A stretch of 64,000 nt of DNA from Peptococcaceae bacterium UBA4068 (GCA_002382665.1 DFZA01000006.1:62001-126000), one strand, 5' to 3'; numbered from the stretch's first letter, positions 27,263 to 37,083 are shown. The notes: generated from the letters alone by a model not told the origin. A program made the numbers and translations.

Positions 27263-28406
27263 GCTCCACCTCCATAGCCGCCAGCGCCGCAGCATGAACC
27301 TGCTTAAAACTTACATTCTTGCACTTAGCAGCAGCCAGGCAATCCTCATATTCGGGAGCAATGGTGTTGCCGCTGACGATAACGCCAATCTCTCCGTAGA
27401 CAGTCTTAACTACAACCTTTTGCCGCGGGGCAACTATCCGCTGTTCACGGCTGACCCGCAGACCTAAAGTCGTTGTTTGCTCAAAAATCATCCGCGCAAA
27501 CCGTCCAGCCTCGCCGGTTGGTACTATTAATTGCAGCTCCCAGGCAGGACGACCTTTTTTCATTAATAACGGCGAATAACTAAGATCCAGCGCTCCCAAG
27601 GCAAAAGCTTTTTCCCAAAGCTGTCCCAACAACTCGCCGGAGGCATCATCAATATTAGTACGCAACACATCAACACTGTCAGTCTCACTAGCAAAAATCT
27701 CGCCAATCATCAACCGTAAGATATTGGCTACCGCCAAATCTTTGGCGCCGGCGCCTGAGCCAACCGCCAGCAAACGGAAATTAGGGATTTGCTGCTCGGT
27801 AGCGGCAGCTTTTAGCAATGCTGCTCCGGTCGGCGTAATTAATTCGCCTTTCAGTTGTGATGGGACAAGTATCATTCCCATCAATAACTGCATCACTGCC
27901 GGAGCCGGCACGGCAATACGGCCATGCTGACATTCAACGCTTCCCTCACTCAAAGGCAGCGAAGAACAATAAACTTTTTCTATACCTAAATAATCCAAAG
28001 CCAACGCGACGCCGCAGATATCCAGTATTGAATCAATCGCTCCTACCTCATGGAAATGCACTTGATCGACAGGACAACCATGAGCCTTCGCTTCCACCTC
28101 AGCCAGTAATTCAAAAGCCGATGACGCTAATTTCGTAACCTTGGGCGGGAAACCGGCGCTCGTAATTAATGCTAGTATATCCACAAGATTACGATGATGA
28201 TGCTGACGTTCGAATGAAAATGTCAAATGCTGAGCCGCTAACCCCTGCCGGGATACGGTATGCTGTTCAATCTGCCAACCTTCAAGATCAAGTTTTTTTA
28301 GTTGCTCACAGATCCGGTCAAGCGGTGCTCCCGCGTCAACTAATGCCGCCAACAGCATATCGCCGCTGATGCCGGTCGGACAATCCAAATAAACAATTTT
28401 TTTCAC
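27243..28406 (-). CDS. larC: LarC, nickel insertion enzyme of the nickel-pincer cofactor
   Basis: 387 residues, one uninterrupted frame. YLDCPTGISGDMLLAALVDAG is the LarC start; HFHEVGAIDSILDICGVALAL, GRIAVPAPAVMQLL, ITPTGAALLKA and TNIDDASGELLGQLWEKAF are conserved. LarC loads nickel into the pyridinium bisthiocarboxylate cofactor of lactate racemase (LarA) and relatives. In some bacteria it is made from two frames by programmed shifting; here it is intact. LarA, LarB and LarE are not in the window. GTG start with AAGGAG 10 bases upstream. Confidence 0.9.
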   Translation of the reverse strand: MKKIVYLDCPTGISGDMLLAALVDAGAPLDRICEQLKKLDLEGWQIEQHTVSRQGLAAQHLTFSFERQHHHRNLVDILALITSAGFPPKVTKLASSAFELLAEVEAKAHGCPVDQVHFHEVGAIDSILDICGVALALDYLGIEKVYCSSLPLSEGSVECQHGRIAVPAPAVMQLLMGMILVPSQLKGELITPTGAALLKAAATEQQIPNFRLLAVGSGAGAKDLAVANILRLMIGEIFASETDSVDVLRTNIDDASGELLGQLWEKAFALGALDLSYSPLLMKKGRPAWELQLIVPTGEAGRFARMIFEQTTTLGLRVSREQRIVAPRQKVVVKTVYGEIGVIVSGNTIAPEYEDCLAAAKCKNVSFKQVHAAALAAMEVEHERDLV

Positions 28407-28450
28407 TGATCAGATACTCCTTAATAATATATCCCTTCTATATGTAAAAA

Positions 28451-28471
28451 AAGAGCCGCCTAGCGGCTCTT
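28451..28471 (-). terminator. Terminator after the GerMN lipoprotein gene
   Basis: AAGAGCCGC pairs with GCGGCTCTT around CTA; on the minus strand it is followed by TTTTTTTACATA. Confidence 0.88.
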
Positions 28472-28525
28472 AAAATATTTGATTTACTAATCAATAATTT
28501 TACGATCCCCTCAAAAATTAAGCAG

Positions 28526-29527
28526 TTACTCAACAAAGTTTACAGGCGTATTGATTTTGAGCGGCTGGCTGATATCATAACCGCCCGGCAGCGTTTCAAT
28601 TTTCTCTCCTTCAACCAAAATCTGTACTGAATCTACCGTATCAATAGAAGTACCAGTATAATAAATACAATTTACCAGCATTACTTCATTGGCTGAGCCG
28701 CTGTTATAGTTAAGTAAATCATCTGAGAAATTTAGTATTGCCACACCGTCATTTACAGTTACTCCTAACAGCTTGGTTGACGCAGGCAGCGGAGAATGGA
28801 GGATACCGCTCGACGATTGATCGGCAATTAACGCTTCGATAGCTTTCTTAACCAATATAACCGGAGTATTTTCTTTTTCGGTCAATTCGCTGTTGGCAAC
28901 CATGATAGTCTGCGGTACCAGATACATTGCTTGACTATCGCTCAAATAATATACTAACGGCATGCTATTCTCCTGGTTACCGGAAGTTACAACATTAACC
29001 AATGGTAATCCCAAGGGCTGTGATATATCAACATCGCCGATATTATCACAAATAGAACCGTTAACCAGTATATGCAGTGTATAGCCATCAGTCAGAGGCA
29101 ATACCGTTAAGAGTATAGAGTCAATAGCCAGTTGCGCCCGGTCCGCCGGTATATCTGTAATTTCATCAGTCAGATCAACATAAACAACTGAACCGCTGCT
29201 GTATAAATCAAGCAATTTAGTGCCTTCGGGAATCGAATCGGCAGCAAAACTATCGGGCGATCCGGTTATCAGCTTTTCCATGGCTACTTTAGCGACTTCC
29301 TTGGTAGCATTGATCGGCAGATTTAGCGGCAGCAAAAATTTGCCATCCAATGTAGTATAATATACGGTTGCTGTTGTTGCCTCTTTTTCTTCGGTCAGCG
29401 GAACCCTTTGGTCAGAAACCTGCTCACTGTTCTGCTCATCAGCACAAGCCATGGGGATTAAAGCAATCACCAACAATAATATTAAAAGGTAAATAACCGG
29501 TAAATTCTTCTTGTAAACCTTCTTCAT
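28526..29527 (-). CDS. GerMN domain lipoprotein
   Basis: 333 residues. Lipoprotein signal (hydrophobic 12-27, lipobox IPMAC), linker, then two GerMN domains (about 50-170 and 190-325), each with the pattern of a Tyr-Tyr strand (ATVYYTTLDGKFLLPL; LVYYLSDSQAMYLVP), a middle GTKLLDLY or STKLLGVTV strand, and a closing ...LVNGSICDNIGDVDISQPL or ILVEGEKIETLPGGYDIS. This is the GerM architecture, a spore-envelope/peptidoglycan-associated lipoprotein needed for sporulation and germination in Bacillus. Consistent with a spore former. Confidence 0.88.
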   Translation of the reverse strand: MKKVYKKNLPVIYLLILLLVIALIPMACADEQNSEQVSDQRVPLTEEKEATTATVYYTTLDGKFLLPLNLPINATKEVAKVAMEKLITGSPDSFAADSIPEGTKLLDLYSSGSVVYVDLTDEITDIPADRAQLAIDSILLTVLPLTDGYTLHILVNGSICDNIGDVDISQPLGLPLVNVVTSGNQENSMPLVYYLSDSQAMYLVPQTIMVANSELTEKENTPVILVKKAIEALIADQSSSGILHSPLPASTKLLGVTVNDGVAILNFSDDLLNYNSGSANEVMLVNCIYYTGTSIDTVDSVQILVEGEKIETLPGGYDISQPLKINTPVNFVE

Positions 29528-29619
29528 TTAAAATCCTTACTGCTTCCAAACCAATGGAGCAAAATACACGTTTGTTTTTACAATTCTTAATATAGTAAGA
29601 AAAATCCTTCTTTTTTTAG

Positions 29620-29649
29620 TATATACTAATTTTTTGATATATTTGTCAA
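29620..29649 (-). promoter_or_regulatory. Promoter of the GerMN gene
   Basis: On the minus strand TTGACA (29649-29644), an 18-base spacer and TATATA(CT) (29625-29620). Confidence 0.55.
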
Positions 29650-29753
29650 TATAAAAGGAAAAAAAATATCTGAAATAGAATGTTAATCGTTGGGTTAAAA
29701 TAAATTTTTATGATATAATATTTAAGCTATAATTTTTGAAAAGAGATGCTTGA

Positions 29754-31178
29754 ATGAGCAATATAAACGAATCTTATGACCAGCCACAAATAGAAGCGAT
29801 CATACGTGACAAATATCCGTTATTGGAACAAAGTTTATTAGAATTGTTAGCAATCCCTTCCGTCCAAGGAACTGCGACTGATGGCGCCCCTTTCGGAGCA
29901 GATGTTAAAGAAGCTATTGATTATTGCTTAAATCTGGCAGATAAGTTTGGCTTTACTACTACTGACGGCGAAGGCTATATCGGATTTGCCGATTGGCCAG
30001 GTAACAATGACGGTCAGATTGGTATTTTAAGCCATCTAGACGTAGTCCCCGCCGAAGATAAAGATTGGCAGTATCGGCCTTTTACTCCGCAAATAGTTGA
30101 TGGACGCATTTATGGCCGCGGCGCAATTGATGACAAGGGGCCACTGTTGGCTTGTCTATTTGCCTGCGCCGTGCTAAAAGAAGCGGGTTTTAGACCAAGC
30201 AAAACCATCCGCCAAATATTCGGCGGTAACGAAGAAAGCGGCTTTGGCGATATCGAATACTTTAAAAAACATTTCCAGGAGCCGGATTGCGGCTTTTCAC
30301 CGGACGCTAGTTTTCCGGTAATTATCGGTGAAAAGGGTATTATCCACTGGGAACTGTCGCAAAAGTGGCAAATGCAAGATCAGGGAGATTTGCTATTAGT
30401 ATCAATAGAAGCCGGTACGGCTGCAAATATTGTTCCAGCTTCTGCCCAGGCAGTATTTAAAGCTACCCTGGATGGTAAAAAACAAATAAAAGATCTACTG
30501 CGGCAATATCCGGAAAAAGCCCGTATTCGTATCAGTGAACGCGATCAACAGCTGATAATTGACGTCAAAGGCCGCGCTACCCATGCTTCCACTCCTGAAG
30601 AAGGACTCAATGCTTTAAGTATTATTTTGCGGCTATTATCATTTATTAATTTCGCACCGCAAGGGGCTAAAACCTATATTAATATAATTACCCAATTGAT
30701 CGGCAATGACGATTACGGCTGTGGTATGTGGATGGGAGCGGCCGATGAACTGAGCTTTCTGACTGCCGTACCGGTTCTGTTAAAAGTTAACCAAACATCA
30801 GGTACCGTTGCTATTGACTTAAGATTCCCAGTCACTCATACTCTTGATTATTATCAAAAGCTGACCCACGCAGTAGCACAAAAGTTTGATCTTACCATCA
30901 GCACGTTCGAAGGCAAAGAACCGTTGCTGGTAAAAGCGGATTCCACTCCAACCAGGGAACTTCTTGACGTCTATCACGCTCATACTGGTAAAGAAAAAAC
31001 TCCTTTAGTAATCGGCGGCGGCACTTACGCGCGCGCGTTTAAGAATTTTGTGGCCTTTGGTCCATATCTACCTAACGAAAAAGGCATGGCACATATGGCT
31101 GATGAATATATTACCCAGGAAAAATTACTTGATCTGACGAGAATTTATGCCAGAGCAATTTATGCTTTGGCAAAGTAG
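29754..31178 (+). CDS. pepV: M20 family dipeptidase (PepV-like)
   Basis: 474 residues. Metal-site motifs: GILSHLDVVPAEDKDW (His, Asp), GRGAIDDKGPLLACLFA (bridging Asp), GGNEESGFGDIEYF (catalytic and metal Glu), HAS in GRATHASTPEEG, and a final metal His in KGMAHMADEYI. The length and lid domain fit PepV/Xaa-His dipeptidase, which cleaves dipeptides in the cytosol during peptide nutrition. The Shine-Dalgarno is weak (GAGA). It heads a run of four same-strand genes that ends in pepF. Confidence 0.92.
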   Translation: MSNINESYDQPQIEAIIRDKYPLLEQSLLELLAIPSVQGTATDGAPFGADVKEAIDYCLNLADKFGFTTTDGEGYIGFADWPGNNDGQIGILSHLDVVPAEDKDWQYRPFTPQIVDGRIYGRGAIDDKGPLLACLFACAVLKEAGFRPSKTIRQIFGGNEESGFGDIEYFKKHFQEPDCGFSPDASFPVIIGEKGIIHWELSQKWQMQDQGDLLLVSIEAGTAANIVPASAQAVFKATLDGKKQIKDLLRQYPEKARIRISERDQQLIIDVKGRATHASTPEEGLNALSIILRLLSFINFAPQGAKTYINIITQLIGNDDYGCGMWMGAADELSFLTAVPVLLKVNQTSGTVAIDLRFPVTHTLDYYQKLTHAVAQKFDLTISTFEGKEPLLVKADSTPTRELLDVYHAHTGKEKTPLVIGGGTYARAFKNFVAFGPYLPNEKGMAHMADEYITQEKLLDLTRIYARAIYALAK

Positions 31179-31192
31179 AAGGAGTTTTGGTA

Positions 31193-32020
31193 ATGATACA
31201 GACTGCTATTTATGTTGGCATTGGTGTAGTAATACTCTTACTATTGCTGCTGTTTTACAAAAAATTCAGTAAAGCGGAGGTAGCAACCATCGGTACTGGG
31301 GTGGTAGCTGTCTTGGATCAATCACCACCGGATATTGATGCAGATAACGATATTTCCCTGCCTCCCAGCGAAGAAACATCCAAGATTGCCAACGAACCGC
31401 AAACACATACGCAAACAACAACCGATGTTCAACCGGAAACAATAGATGATCAACCACAGTCGGAAGTAACCACAGATCAGCAACAAGAAACAGACGAACC
31501 GCAAATTCCACTACCTATTCTTGACGCCATTGACGCTGATGCGGACATACAAGCAAATATCGAAAATCTAACAAAAACAACCGTGTTTGAATTTAAAAAT
31601 AACGATGCTACCCTACTTAAACCGATTAGAGCATTAGATCAACCCGAAACAACGGAAAGTACAATTCCCGATATTAACAGTAACCTGCCCCGTAACGAAG
31701 AAGAACTGGCAATGATTATTGCCAGCAAGGACGAAACACTACTTAATCTCTACTGTCGCGCCCAGACTATCAAGGAACGTAACGATATTGTCCGTTTTGC
31801 CCGCCAAGCACAATTAGCAGACAAAATATGCGCCATGACAGCCGATGATCAGGAAGCAGCAAATGCTGTGGATAGCAATATGGTTTTAGCAATCTTAAAA
31901 AAAGCCCGCAGCATTGAGCAAGAATTACTTAAATACGATACAACAGAACAAAAAAATGATCGGGACAGTTTAAGTTTACCATCAATACCATTCGAAAAAG
32001 AAAAATTAAATAATCAATAA
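31193..32020 (+). CDS. Single-pass membrane protein with acidic linker, unknown function
   Basis: 275 residues. One N-terminal helix (VGIGVVILLLLLLFY), a long Asp/Glu/Gln/Thr-rich linker (about 40-165) and a helical C-terminal part with NEEELAMIIASKDETLL and CRAQTIKERNDIVRFARQAQ. No family recognised; it looks like a membrane-tethered adaptor. ATG 31193 has AAGGAG 8 bases upstream, preferred to a TTG two codons earlier. It lies between a dipeptidase and a CBS-domain protein. Confidence 0.65.
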   Translation: MIQTAIYVGIGVVILLLLLLFYKKFSKAEVATIGTGVVAVLDQSPPDIDADNDISLPPSEETSKIANEPQTHTQTTTDVQPETIDDQPQSEVTTDQQQETDEPQIPLPILDAIDADADIQANIENLTKTTVFEFKNNDATLLKPIRALDQPETTESTIPDINSNLPRNEEELAMIIASKDETLLNLYCRAQTIKERNDIVRFARQAQLADKICAMTADDQEAANAVDSNMVLAILKKARSIEQELLKYDTTEQKNDRDSLSLPSIPFEKEKLNNQ

Positions 32021-32041
32021 TCTTAGGGAGATGATAATGTT

Positions 32042-32443
32042 ATGCAAGTTGTCTTTTTCCTTTTACCAAAAGGAGAAACAATTTATCTGTCCTTGAATCA
32101 AACACTGCGACAGGGATTGGAAAAAATGCAGCATCATCGTTATTCCGCCGTACCGCTACTGGATGATGACGGACATTACATCGGCTCATTTACTGTCGCA
32201 GACTTTCTTTGGTATATAAAAGACGCTTTAAATATGGACATTGATAAAGCCTCCAAGATTTTATTAAAAGAAATTCCCCGTCAACATGATAACCCGCCTG
32301 TTTCCGTTAACGCTGATGTCGATGATTTGCTGCAAATGGCTTTGGATGAAAACTTTATACCCGTAGTTGACGACCTAGGCATTTTTATCGGCATTGTCAC
32401 ACGCAGAGAAATAATGGAATACTATCGCAACCGTCAAAGTTAA
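32042..32443 (+). CDS. CBS-domain pair protein
   Basis: 133 residues forming two CBS motifs: QTLRQGLEKMQHHRYSAVPL followed by DDGHYIGSFTVADFLWYI, and VDDLLQMALDENFIPVVDD followed by GIFIGIVTRREIMEYY. CBS pairs bind adenosine nucleotides or other ligands and act as sensors. Stand-alone; its partner is unknown. GGGAG lies 11 bases before the start. Confidence 0.85.
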   Translation: MQVVFFLLPKGETIYLSLNQTLRQGLEKMQHHRYSAVPLLDDDGHYIGSFTVADFLWYIKDALNMDIDKASKILLKEIPRQHDNPPVSVNADVDDLLQMALDENFIPVVDDLGIFIGIVTRREIMEYYRNRQS

Positions 32444-32465
32444 CTAAATTATGCCGGAGGACAAT

Positions 32466-34280
32466 ATGAGCGAAAGCAAAAAAATTCCCGAAAGAGCACA
32501 AATTGATGAGCAATATAAATGGCGGATTGAAGAAATTTACGCCAATAATGATGACTGGCAAAAAGATCTGCAATTATTAAAATCGTTAATCCCCGAGGTT
32601 GAAAAGTTTACCGGACGACTCGGGGATGGCAAAGAAATATTTATAAAATGCATGGAATTGCAGGATGAAATCAGCCAGCTATTAGACAGAGTATATCTCT
32701 ACGCCGCTATGCGTCAGGACGAAGACAATACTTTGCCGATTTACCAAGCAATGCGAGACAATGCTGAAAGGATCGCCATTGAGCTTTCGGCTGTCTGGTC
32801 GTTTTTTTCACCGGAAATATTAGCGTTGCCACCAGAGACAATAGAGCAATATCTGGCCGATCCGCAAATAGAGCTATATAAGAAAATGATCACCGACATT
32901 ACCCGCAAACGCCCTTATACACTGCCGCCGTCCGAAGAAAAGCTGCTGGCCGCCAGCGGCGATATGGCCGCTTCGTTTGATAACATTTTTACCATGCTCA
33001 ATAACGCCGACATGGTTTTCCCCGACATCACCAACTCCAACGGCGAACAAGAACAACTGACGCATGGTAATTATATCAGTTTTCTGCAATGCCATGACCG
33101 CAGTGTCCGTAAAGGCGCTTTTGACGCGTTATATGCTACCTATGCCAAAAGCACCAACACGATTGCCGCGGTATACTCATCATCAGTCAAAAAAGATATT
33201 TATTATGCCCGCACCCGCGGTTACGAAAACCCGCTGGCCGCGTCATTATTTGACGACAATATCCCAACTACCGTTTATGATAATCTGATCGAATCGGTAC
33301 GCAACCATTTACCGCTGTTTTACAAATACCTTGACTTGCGCCGACGCCTCTTAAACCTAGACGAGCTGCATATGTACGATCTTTATGTACCAGTTATCAA
33401 CGCAAAAGATAAAAGCTTCAAATATGATGAGGCTAAAAGGCTGGTAATTGCCGCTTGCGAACCGTTAGGACAGGAATATACCTCAACTCTGTCGATGGGA
33501 TTGAACAGCGGCTGGGTCGACGTTTACGAAAACAAAGGTAAAACATCCGGTGCATATTCAAGCGGTGTTTATGGGACATCCCCATATATGCTGCTGAATT
33601 ATCAGGATAACTTAAACGGCGTATTTACACTGGGCCACGAAGCGGGACACTCGATGCACAGCTATTATAGCTGGCAAACGCAACCGTATGTCTACTCTTC
33701 CTATCGCATTTTTGTCGCGGAAGTTGCCAGCACCGTCAATGAAAACCTACTAATTGATTATATGCTTCATAATTCTGATAACAAAGAAGAAGCAGCAATC
33801 ATTGTTAATCATTATCTGGAAGAATTCCGCGGCACCGTCTTCCGCCAAACCATGTTCGCCGAATTTGAAAAAATCGTTCATGAAGCAGTGCAAAACGGCG
33901 AAGCGCTGACCGCCTCACATTTGAATGAAATATACTACCAACTTAACAAAGATTATTTCGGCGAGGGTGTGGTCATTGATAAAGCAATCGCCGGTGAATG
34001 GGCGCGTATTCCTCATTTCTACCGTCCTTTCTATGTCTATAAATACGCCACCGGTTTTTGCGCAGCCTCTGTGCTGGCATTATCGGTTTTGGATAATGCC
34101 GAGGCACGGGCCGAAGCTGCTCAAAAACGTTATATCGAATTTCTCTCCAGCGGCAGTAGCGCCGATCCTCTCGATTTACTCAAAAAAGCCGGTGTCGATA
34201 TGAGCACCTCTTATCCTATCAGCACAGCGATGAGTATCTTTGAAAATATGGTTAAACGTCTGGAATACCTAACAGATTAG
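32466..34280 (+). CDS. pepF: Oligoendopeptidase F, M3 family
   Basis: 604 residues. Zinc motif GHEAGHSMHS (HEXXH) with the downstream Glu in ASTVNENLLIDYML, the N-terminal helical lobe (RIEEIYANNDDWQKDL, LDRVYLYAAMRQDED) and the C-terminal IPHFYRPFYVYKYATGFCAA segment are those of PepF. It degrades 7-17-residue peptides in the cytosol. ATG 32466 is set by GGAGG five bases upstream; an ATG five codons earlier overlaps that site. Closes a peptide-turnover group with pepV. Confidence 0.94.
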   Translation: MSESKKIPERAQIDEQYKWRIEEIYANNDDWQKDLQLLKSLIPEVEKFTGRLGDGKEIFIKCMELQDEISQLLDRVYLYAAMRQDEDNTLPIYQAMRDNAERIAIELSAVWSFFSPEILALPPETIEQYLADPQIELYKKMITDITRKRPYTLPPSEEKLLAASGDMAASFDNIFTMLNNADMVFPDITNSNGEQEQLTHGNYISFLQCHDRSVRKGAFDALYATYAKSTNTIAAVYSSSVKKDIYYARTRGYENPLAASLFDDNIPTTVYDNLIESVRNHLPLFYKYLDLRRRLLNLDELHMYDLYVPVINAKDKSFKYDEAKRLVIAACEPLGQEYTSTLSMGLNSGWVDVYENKGKTSGAYSSGVYGTSPYMLLNYQDNLNGVFTLGHEAGHSMHSYYSWQTQPYVYSSYRIFVAEVASTVNENLLIDYMLHNSDNKEEAAIIVNHYLEEFRGTVFRQTMFAEFEKIVHEAVQNGEALTASHLNEIYYQLNKDYFGEGVVIDKAIAGEWARIPHFYRPFYVYKYATGFCAASVLALSVLDNAEARAEAAQKRYIEFLSSGSSADPLDLLKKAGVDMSTSYPISTAMSIFENMVKRLEYLTD

Positions 34281-34304
34281 ATTATAAAAGGAGTTGTCTT
34301 TAAA

Positions 34305-35141
34305 GTGAGTGGAAAATCAGCCTGCGTTGCCCGTTTACAAAGCAAAAAAGAAACAGGAGAAAAAATTGTTGTTGTAACAGCCTACGATTATCCTTTTGCC
34401 AAATTAGCCGATGACTGCGGCGTAGATATGGTTTTGGTCGGGGATTCCCTGGGTAACGTGGTACTCGGTTACGACCGAACAATACCCGTAACAATGGACG
34501 ATATGCTCCATCATACCCGTCCGGTAGCCAGAGCGGCCTCTCATGCTATGGTTGTTACAGATATGCCCTTTGGTTCGTGTCATATCTCATTCGAACAATC
34601 CATAACCAACGCTATCGCCATCATCAAAGACGGCGGCGCCGATGCGGTTAAAATCGAGGGTGGTTCCGAAATGGCGCCGTTAGTTGCCGAAATGACCAAA
34701 TTCGGCATACCCGTAGTTGCGCATATCGGGTTGCTGCCGCAAACAGCTTCTCTCTGGGAAGGCTATAATACTTTGGGTAAAGACGAGGCTTCCGCCCGTC
34801 AATTGGTCGAAGCTGCGCAAGATCTTGAAGAAGCGGGCGCTGTTGCTATCGTATTGGAATGCATTACAGCTGATGTGGCTAAACTGATTACGGAAAAAAT
34901 CTCAATTCCTACAATCGGTATCGGCGCTGGAGTAGGCTGTGACGGCCAAGTATTGGTAATCTATGATTTGCTGGGCTTGACTACCGGCAAGGTGCCCAAA
35001 TTTGTCCGTCAATACGCTAACTTGAACCAAATCATCAGCGACGCTATCGCTCAATACTCCGCCGACGTCAGAGACTGTGTGTTCCCAGCCGAAGAAAACT
35101 CGGTTGCTATGGACGAAGAAGAAGCAAAGAAGTTATACTAA
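34305..35141 (+). CDS. panB: Ketopantoate hydroxymethyltransferase
   Basis: 278 residues. KIVVVTAYDYPFAKLADDCGVD, LVGDSLGNVVLGYDRTIPVTMDDM (metal Asp), FGSCHISFEQ, AVKIEGGSEM and HIGLLPQTAS are PanB motifs; VLECITADVAKLIT and IGIGAGVGCDGQVLVIYDLLG close the barrel. It adds a hydroxymethyl group from methylene-THF to ketoisovalerate, the first committed step to pantoate. GTG start with AAGGAG 11 bases upstream. Followed 14 bases later by panE. Confidence 0.96.
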   Translation: MSGKSACVARLQSKKETGEKIVVVTAYDYPFAKLADDCGVDMVLVGDSLGNVVLGYDRTIPVTMDDMLHHTRPVARAASHAMVVTDMPFGSCHISFEQSITNAIAIIKDGGADAVKIEGGSEMAPLVAEMTKFGIPVVAHIGLLPQTASLWEGYNTLGKDEASARQLVEAAQDLEEAGAVAIVLECITADVAKLITEKISIPTIGIGAGVGCDGQVLVIYDLLGLTTGKVPKFVRQYANLNQIISDAIAQYSADVRDCVFPAEENSVAMDEEEAKKLY

Positions 35142-35155
35142 ATTTGAGGTAAACT

Positions 35156-36085
35156 ATGAAAATATTGATTGTTGGTGCCGGCGCCATGGGTTGCTTTTTC
35201 GCATCTATGATCAAAAGGGCAAACGGTGAAGTCACCATATATGATATTAATCAGGATAAAGTCGACATTATCAATAACTCCGGTATTACTATCCATGAAA
35301 AAAACGGCGAAACCGTAGTCGTTCACGTCTCCGCTTTCGCCAACGTCGAGGAAGTGCCAGAAGTTGATTTGATAATATTGCTGGTCAAATCTTATAAAAC
35401 AGAAAGAGCCGCCCGCGATTTGGCGCTTGTCGATAACGGCTTATTCAAAGTACTTACTTTACAAAACGGTCTTGGCAACACTGATGAATTGGTTAAACAT
35501 TTTGATGAGAAACGAATTTATTCCGGTATCACATATCAGGGAGCTTATCAAATAGCTTATGCCGAAATTAATCATACCGGCAATGGCTTAACCACTATCG
35601 CGCCGTTGGCTGACAATATGCTACAAACAGCTATGGATCAGGCGCGTTTTCTCAGCAATTGTAACATACCCACCGGGGCTACCACCGATTTGGATTCGAT
35701 AAGCTGGAAAAAGTTGATCGTCAACAGCGCTATCAATCCGTTATCTGCTATTCACGGTTTAAAAAATGGAGAACTACCTAAAAATTCTGAGGCAGTACGC
35801 GATATGGTCGCCCTGGTAGTGGAGGGCGTCACGGTTGCCCAAAAAATTGGTATCCCCTTAAGTTACGGAGAGACTTGGGCCGAGGTTTTAGACACTTGTA
35901 GAGATACTGCAGAAAACCGTTCTTCAATGCTGACGGATATAGATAACGGCCGTTCTACCGAAATCGAGGCCATCAACGGCAGTATTGTCCGCTTTGGCGA
36001 AGCCAATGGTATAGATACTCCCACTAATGTGCGAATGATCCGCAAAGTAACTGCATTACATCGTAATTTTATCATTAACGTTTAA
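35156..36085 (+). CDS. panE: 2-dehydropantoate 2-reductase
   Basis: 309 residues. N-terminal NADPH fold GAGAMGCFFA, IILLVKSYKT, TLQNGLGN, and C-terminal helical domain with SWKKLIVNSAINPLSAI (catalytic Lys and Asn) and SSMLTDIDNGRSTEIEAING (catalytic Glu). It reduces ketopantoate to pantoate and is coupled to panB. With panD about 2.8 kb on, this gives pantoate and beta-alanine; panC is absent from the window. GAGG before ATG. Confidence 0.94.
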   Translation: MKILIVGAGAMGCFFASMIKRANGEVTIYDINQDKVDIINNSGITIHEKNGETVVVHVSAFANVEEVPEVDLIILLVKSYKTERAARDLALVDNGLFKVLTLQNGLGNTDELVKHFDEKRIYSGITYQGAYQIAYAEINHTGNGLTTIAPLADNMLQTAMDQARFLSNCNIPTGATTDLDSISWKKLIVNSAINPLSAIHGLKNGELPKNSEAVRDMVALVVEGVTVAQKIGIPLSYGETWAEVLDTCRDTAENRSSMLTDIDNGRSTEIEAINGSIVRFGEANGIDTPTNVRMIRKVTALHRNFIINV

Positions 36086-36148
36086 AAATAATACTTATTA
36101 GAAAAAAACATGCGCTAAATACACTATTTTTACTCATATTGCAAAACA

Positions 36149-36184
36149 AAAACACCTGATGCATTCATATGTAGCAGGTGTTTT
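36149..36184. terminator. Hairpin after panE, part of the duplicated tRNA-fMet tail
   Basis: AAAACACCTG pairs with CAGGTGTTTT across a 16-base loop, followed by ATTTTG. It corresponds to the terminator behind tRNA-fMet (37084-37113) with an enlarged loop. Confidence 0.75.
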
Positions 36185-36214
36185 ATTTTGTTGCGAGGGC
36201 AGGATTTGAACCTA
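36173..36214 (-). repeat. Truncated copy of the tRNA-fMet 3' end and downstream terminator arm
   Basis: 39 of 42 bases match 37099-37140. The tRNA part is the T arm and 3' acceptor strand (TAGGTTCAAATCC...GCAA) without an intact CCA. It directly abuts and supplies the TAG stop of the DUF456 gene. Confidence 0.9.
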
Positions 36215-36691
36215 AAATACTACTATAACGAAATATATAATCATAAGAATTTCTGCGGCAATTTTAAAGAGCATTCCGCCAAGGATGCCAACTAGCGCAC
36301 CAAAACCGCTTCTAATAGCCTGTTTAAATTCTGTCCCCTGCAAAAATTCAACAACAATCACACCGAGAAATGGGCCTATAACAATACCTAACGGCCCTAA
36401 AAAAATAAGCGCTAAGATTGTGCCAATAATAGCTCCGTAGGCAGTGTATTTATTGCCTCCAAATTTTTGTGTACCGATAGCAGCCGAAAAATAGTCTGAT
36501 AAAAATATTATTATCAATACTATCGCTTCTATGATATAAAAAAATACGCCCAGTGATGCAAAACCAGTCATAATCCCATAAAGGAGCACTCCAAAATAAA
36601 TGAAGATAGGACCGGGTAGTGCGGGTAAGATAGTGCCAATTATACCTATGATGAATAGAATCACTGAAAAAACTAATGCCAATATATCCAC
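36212..36691 (-). CDS. DUF456 membrane protein
   Basis: 159 residues, about five helices with the Gly/Pro-rich pattern of DUF456: GTILPALPGPIFIYFGVLLYG, IGTQKFGGNKYTAYGAIIGTILA, LGPLGIVIGPFLGVIVVEFL and RSGFGALVGILGGMLFKI. Function unknown; members occur in many bacteria and mycobacteria. GTG start with GGAGGG six bases upstream. The stop codon lies in the first bases of a duplicated tRNA-fMet fragment, so the gene lies between two copies of the tRNA 3' end and looks like the cargo of an insertion. Confidence 0.85.
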   Translation of the reverse strand: MDILALVFSVILFIIGIIGTILPALPGPIFIYFGVLLYGIMTGFASLGVFFYIIEAIVLIIIFLSDYFSAAIGTQKFGGNKYTAYGAIIGTILALIFLGPLGIVIGPFLGVIVVEFLQGTEFKQAIRSGFGALVGILGGMLFKIAAEILMIIYFVIVVF

Positions 36692-37083
36692 TTCAAGCCC
36701 TCCAATAAATATATTTTGGGTCTTTTGAGATAATTAAATACCTGATATTTTCTATGGTCTATGATTATAAAAGGCAAGCGTTGTTTTTATCCTCTATACT
36801 TGTTCTCCTTGAAAGTTCGTAGAAGAAAAATCACAATAATATCGTGGTCATTTTTGCGCCTGGTACATTCCAGATAAAGCGATGTGATTCATTTGAAGGA
36901 AGCAGTATGCAATCCTTGGTTTTTGTATGTAATATATATTAGTCGTTATAAATATCCACTTATTATAGTATAACAGCCATATAACTAAAAAAATAGTGCA
37001 AATAATGTCGTTTCTAAATTAATTATTCGCTCAATTATTTTATGAGTTGAACATTTACTGCATTCCAGCGATTTTATGCAAAT
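36692..37083. other. Non-coding stretch inside the tRNA-fMet-flanked insertion
   Basis: AT-rich, no frame of useful length and no RNA gene recognised. It holds the DUF456 ribosome site and presumably its promoter, but no convincing hexamer pair was found. Confidence 0.5.
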
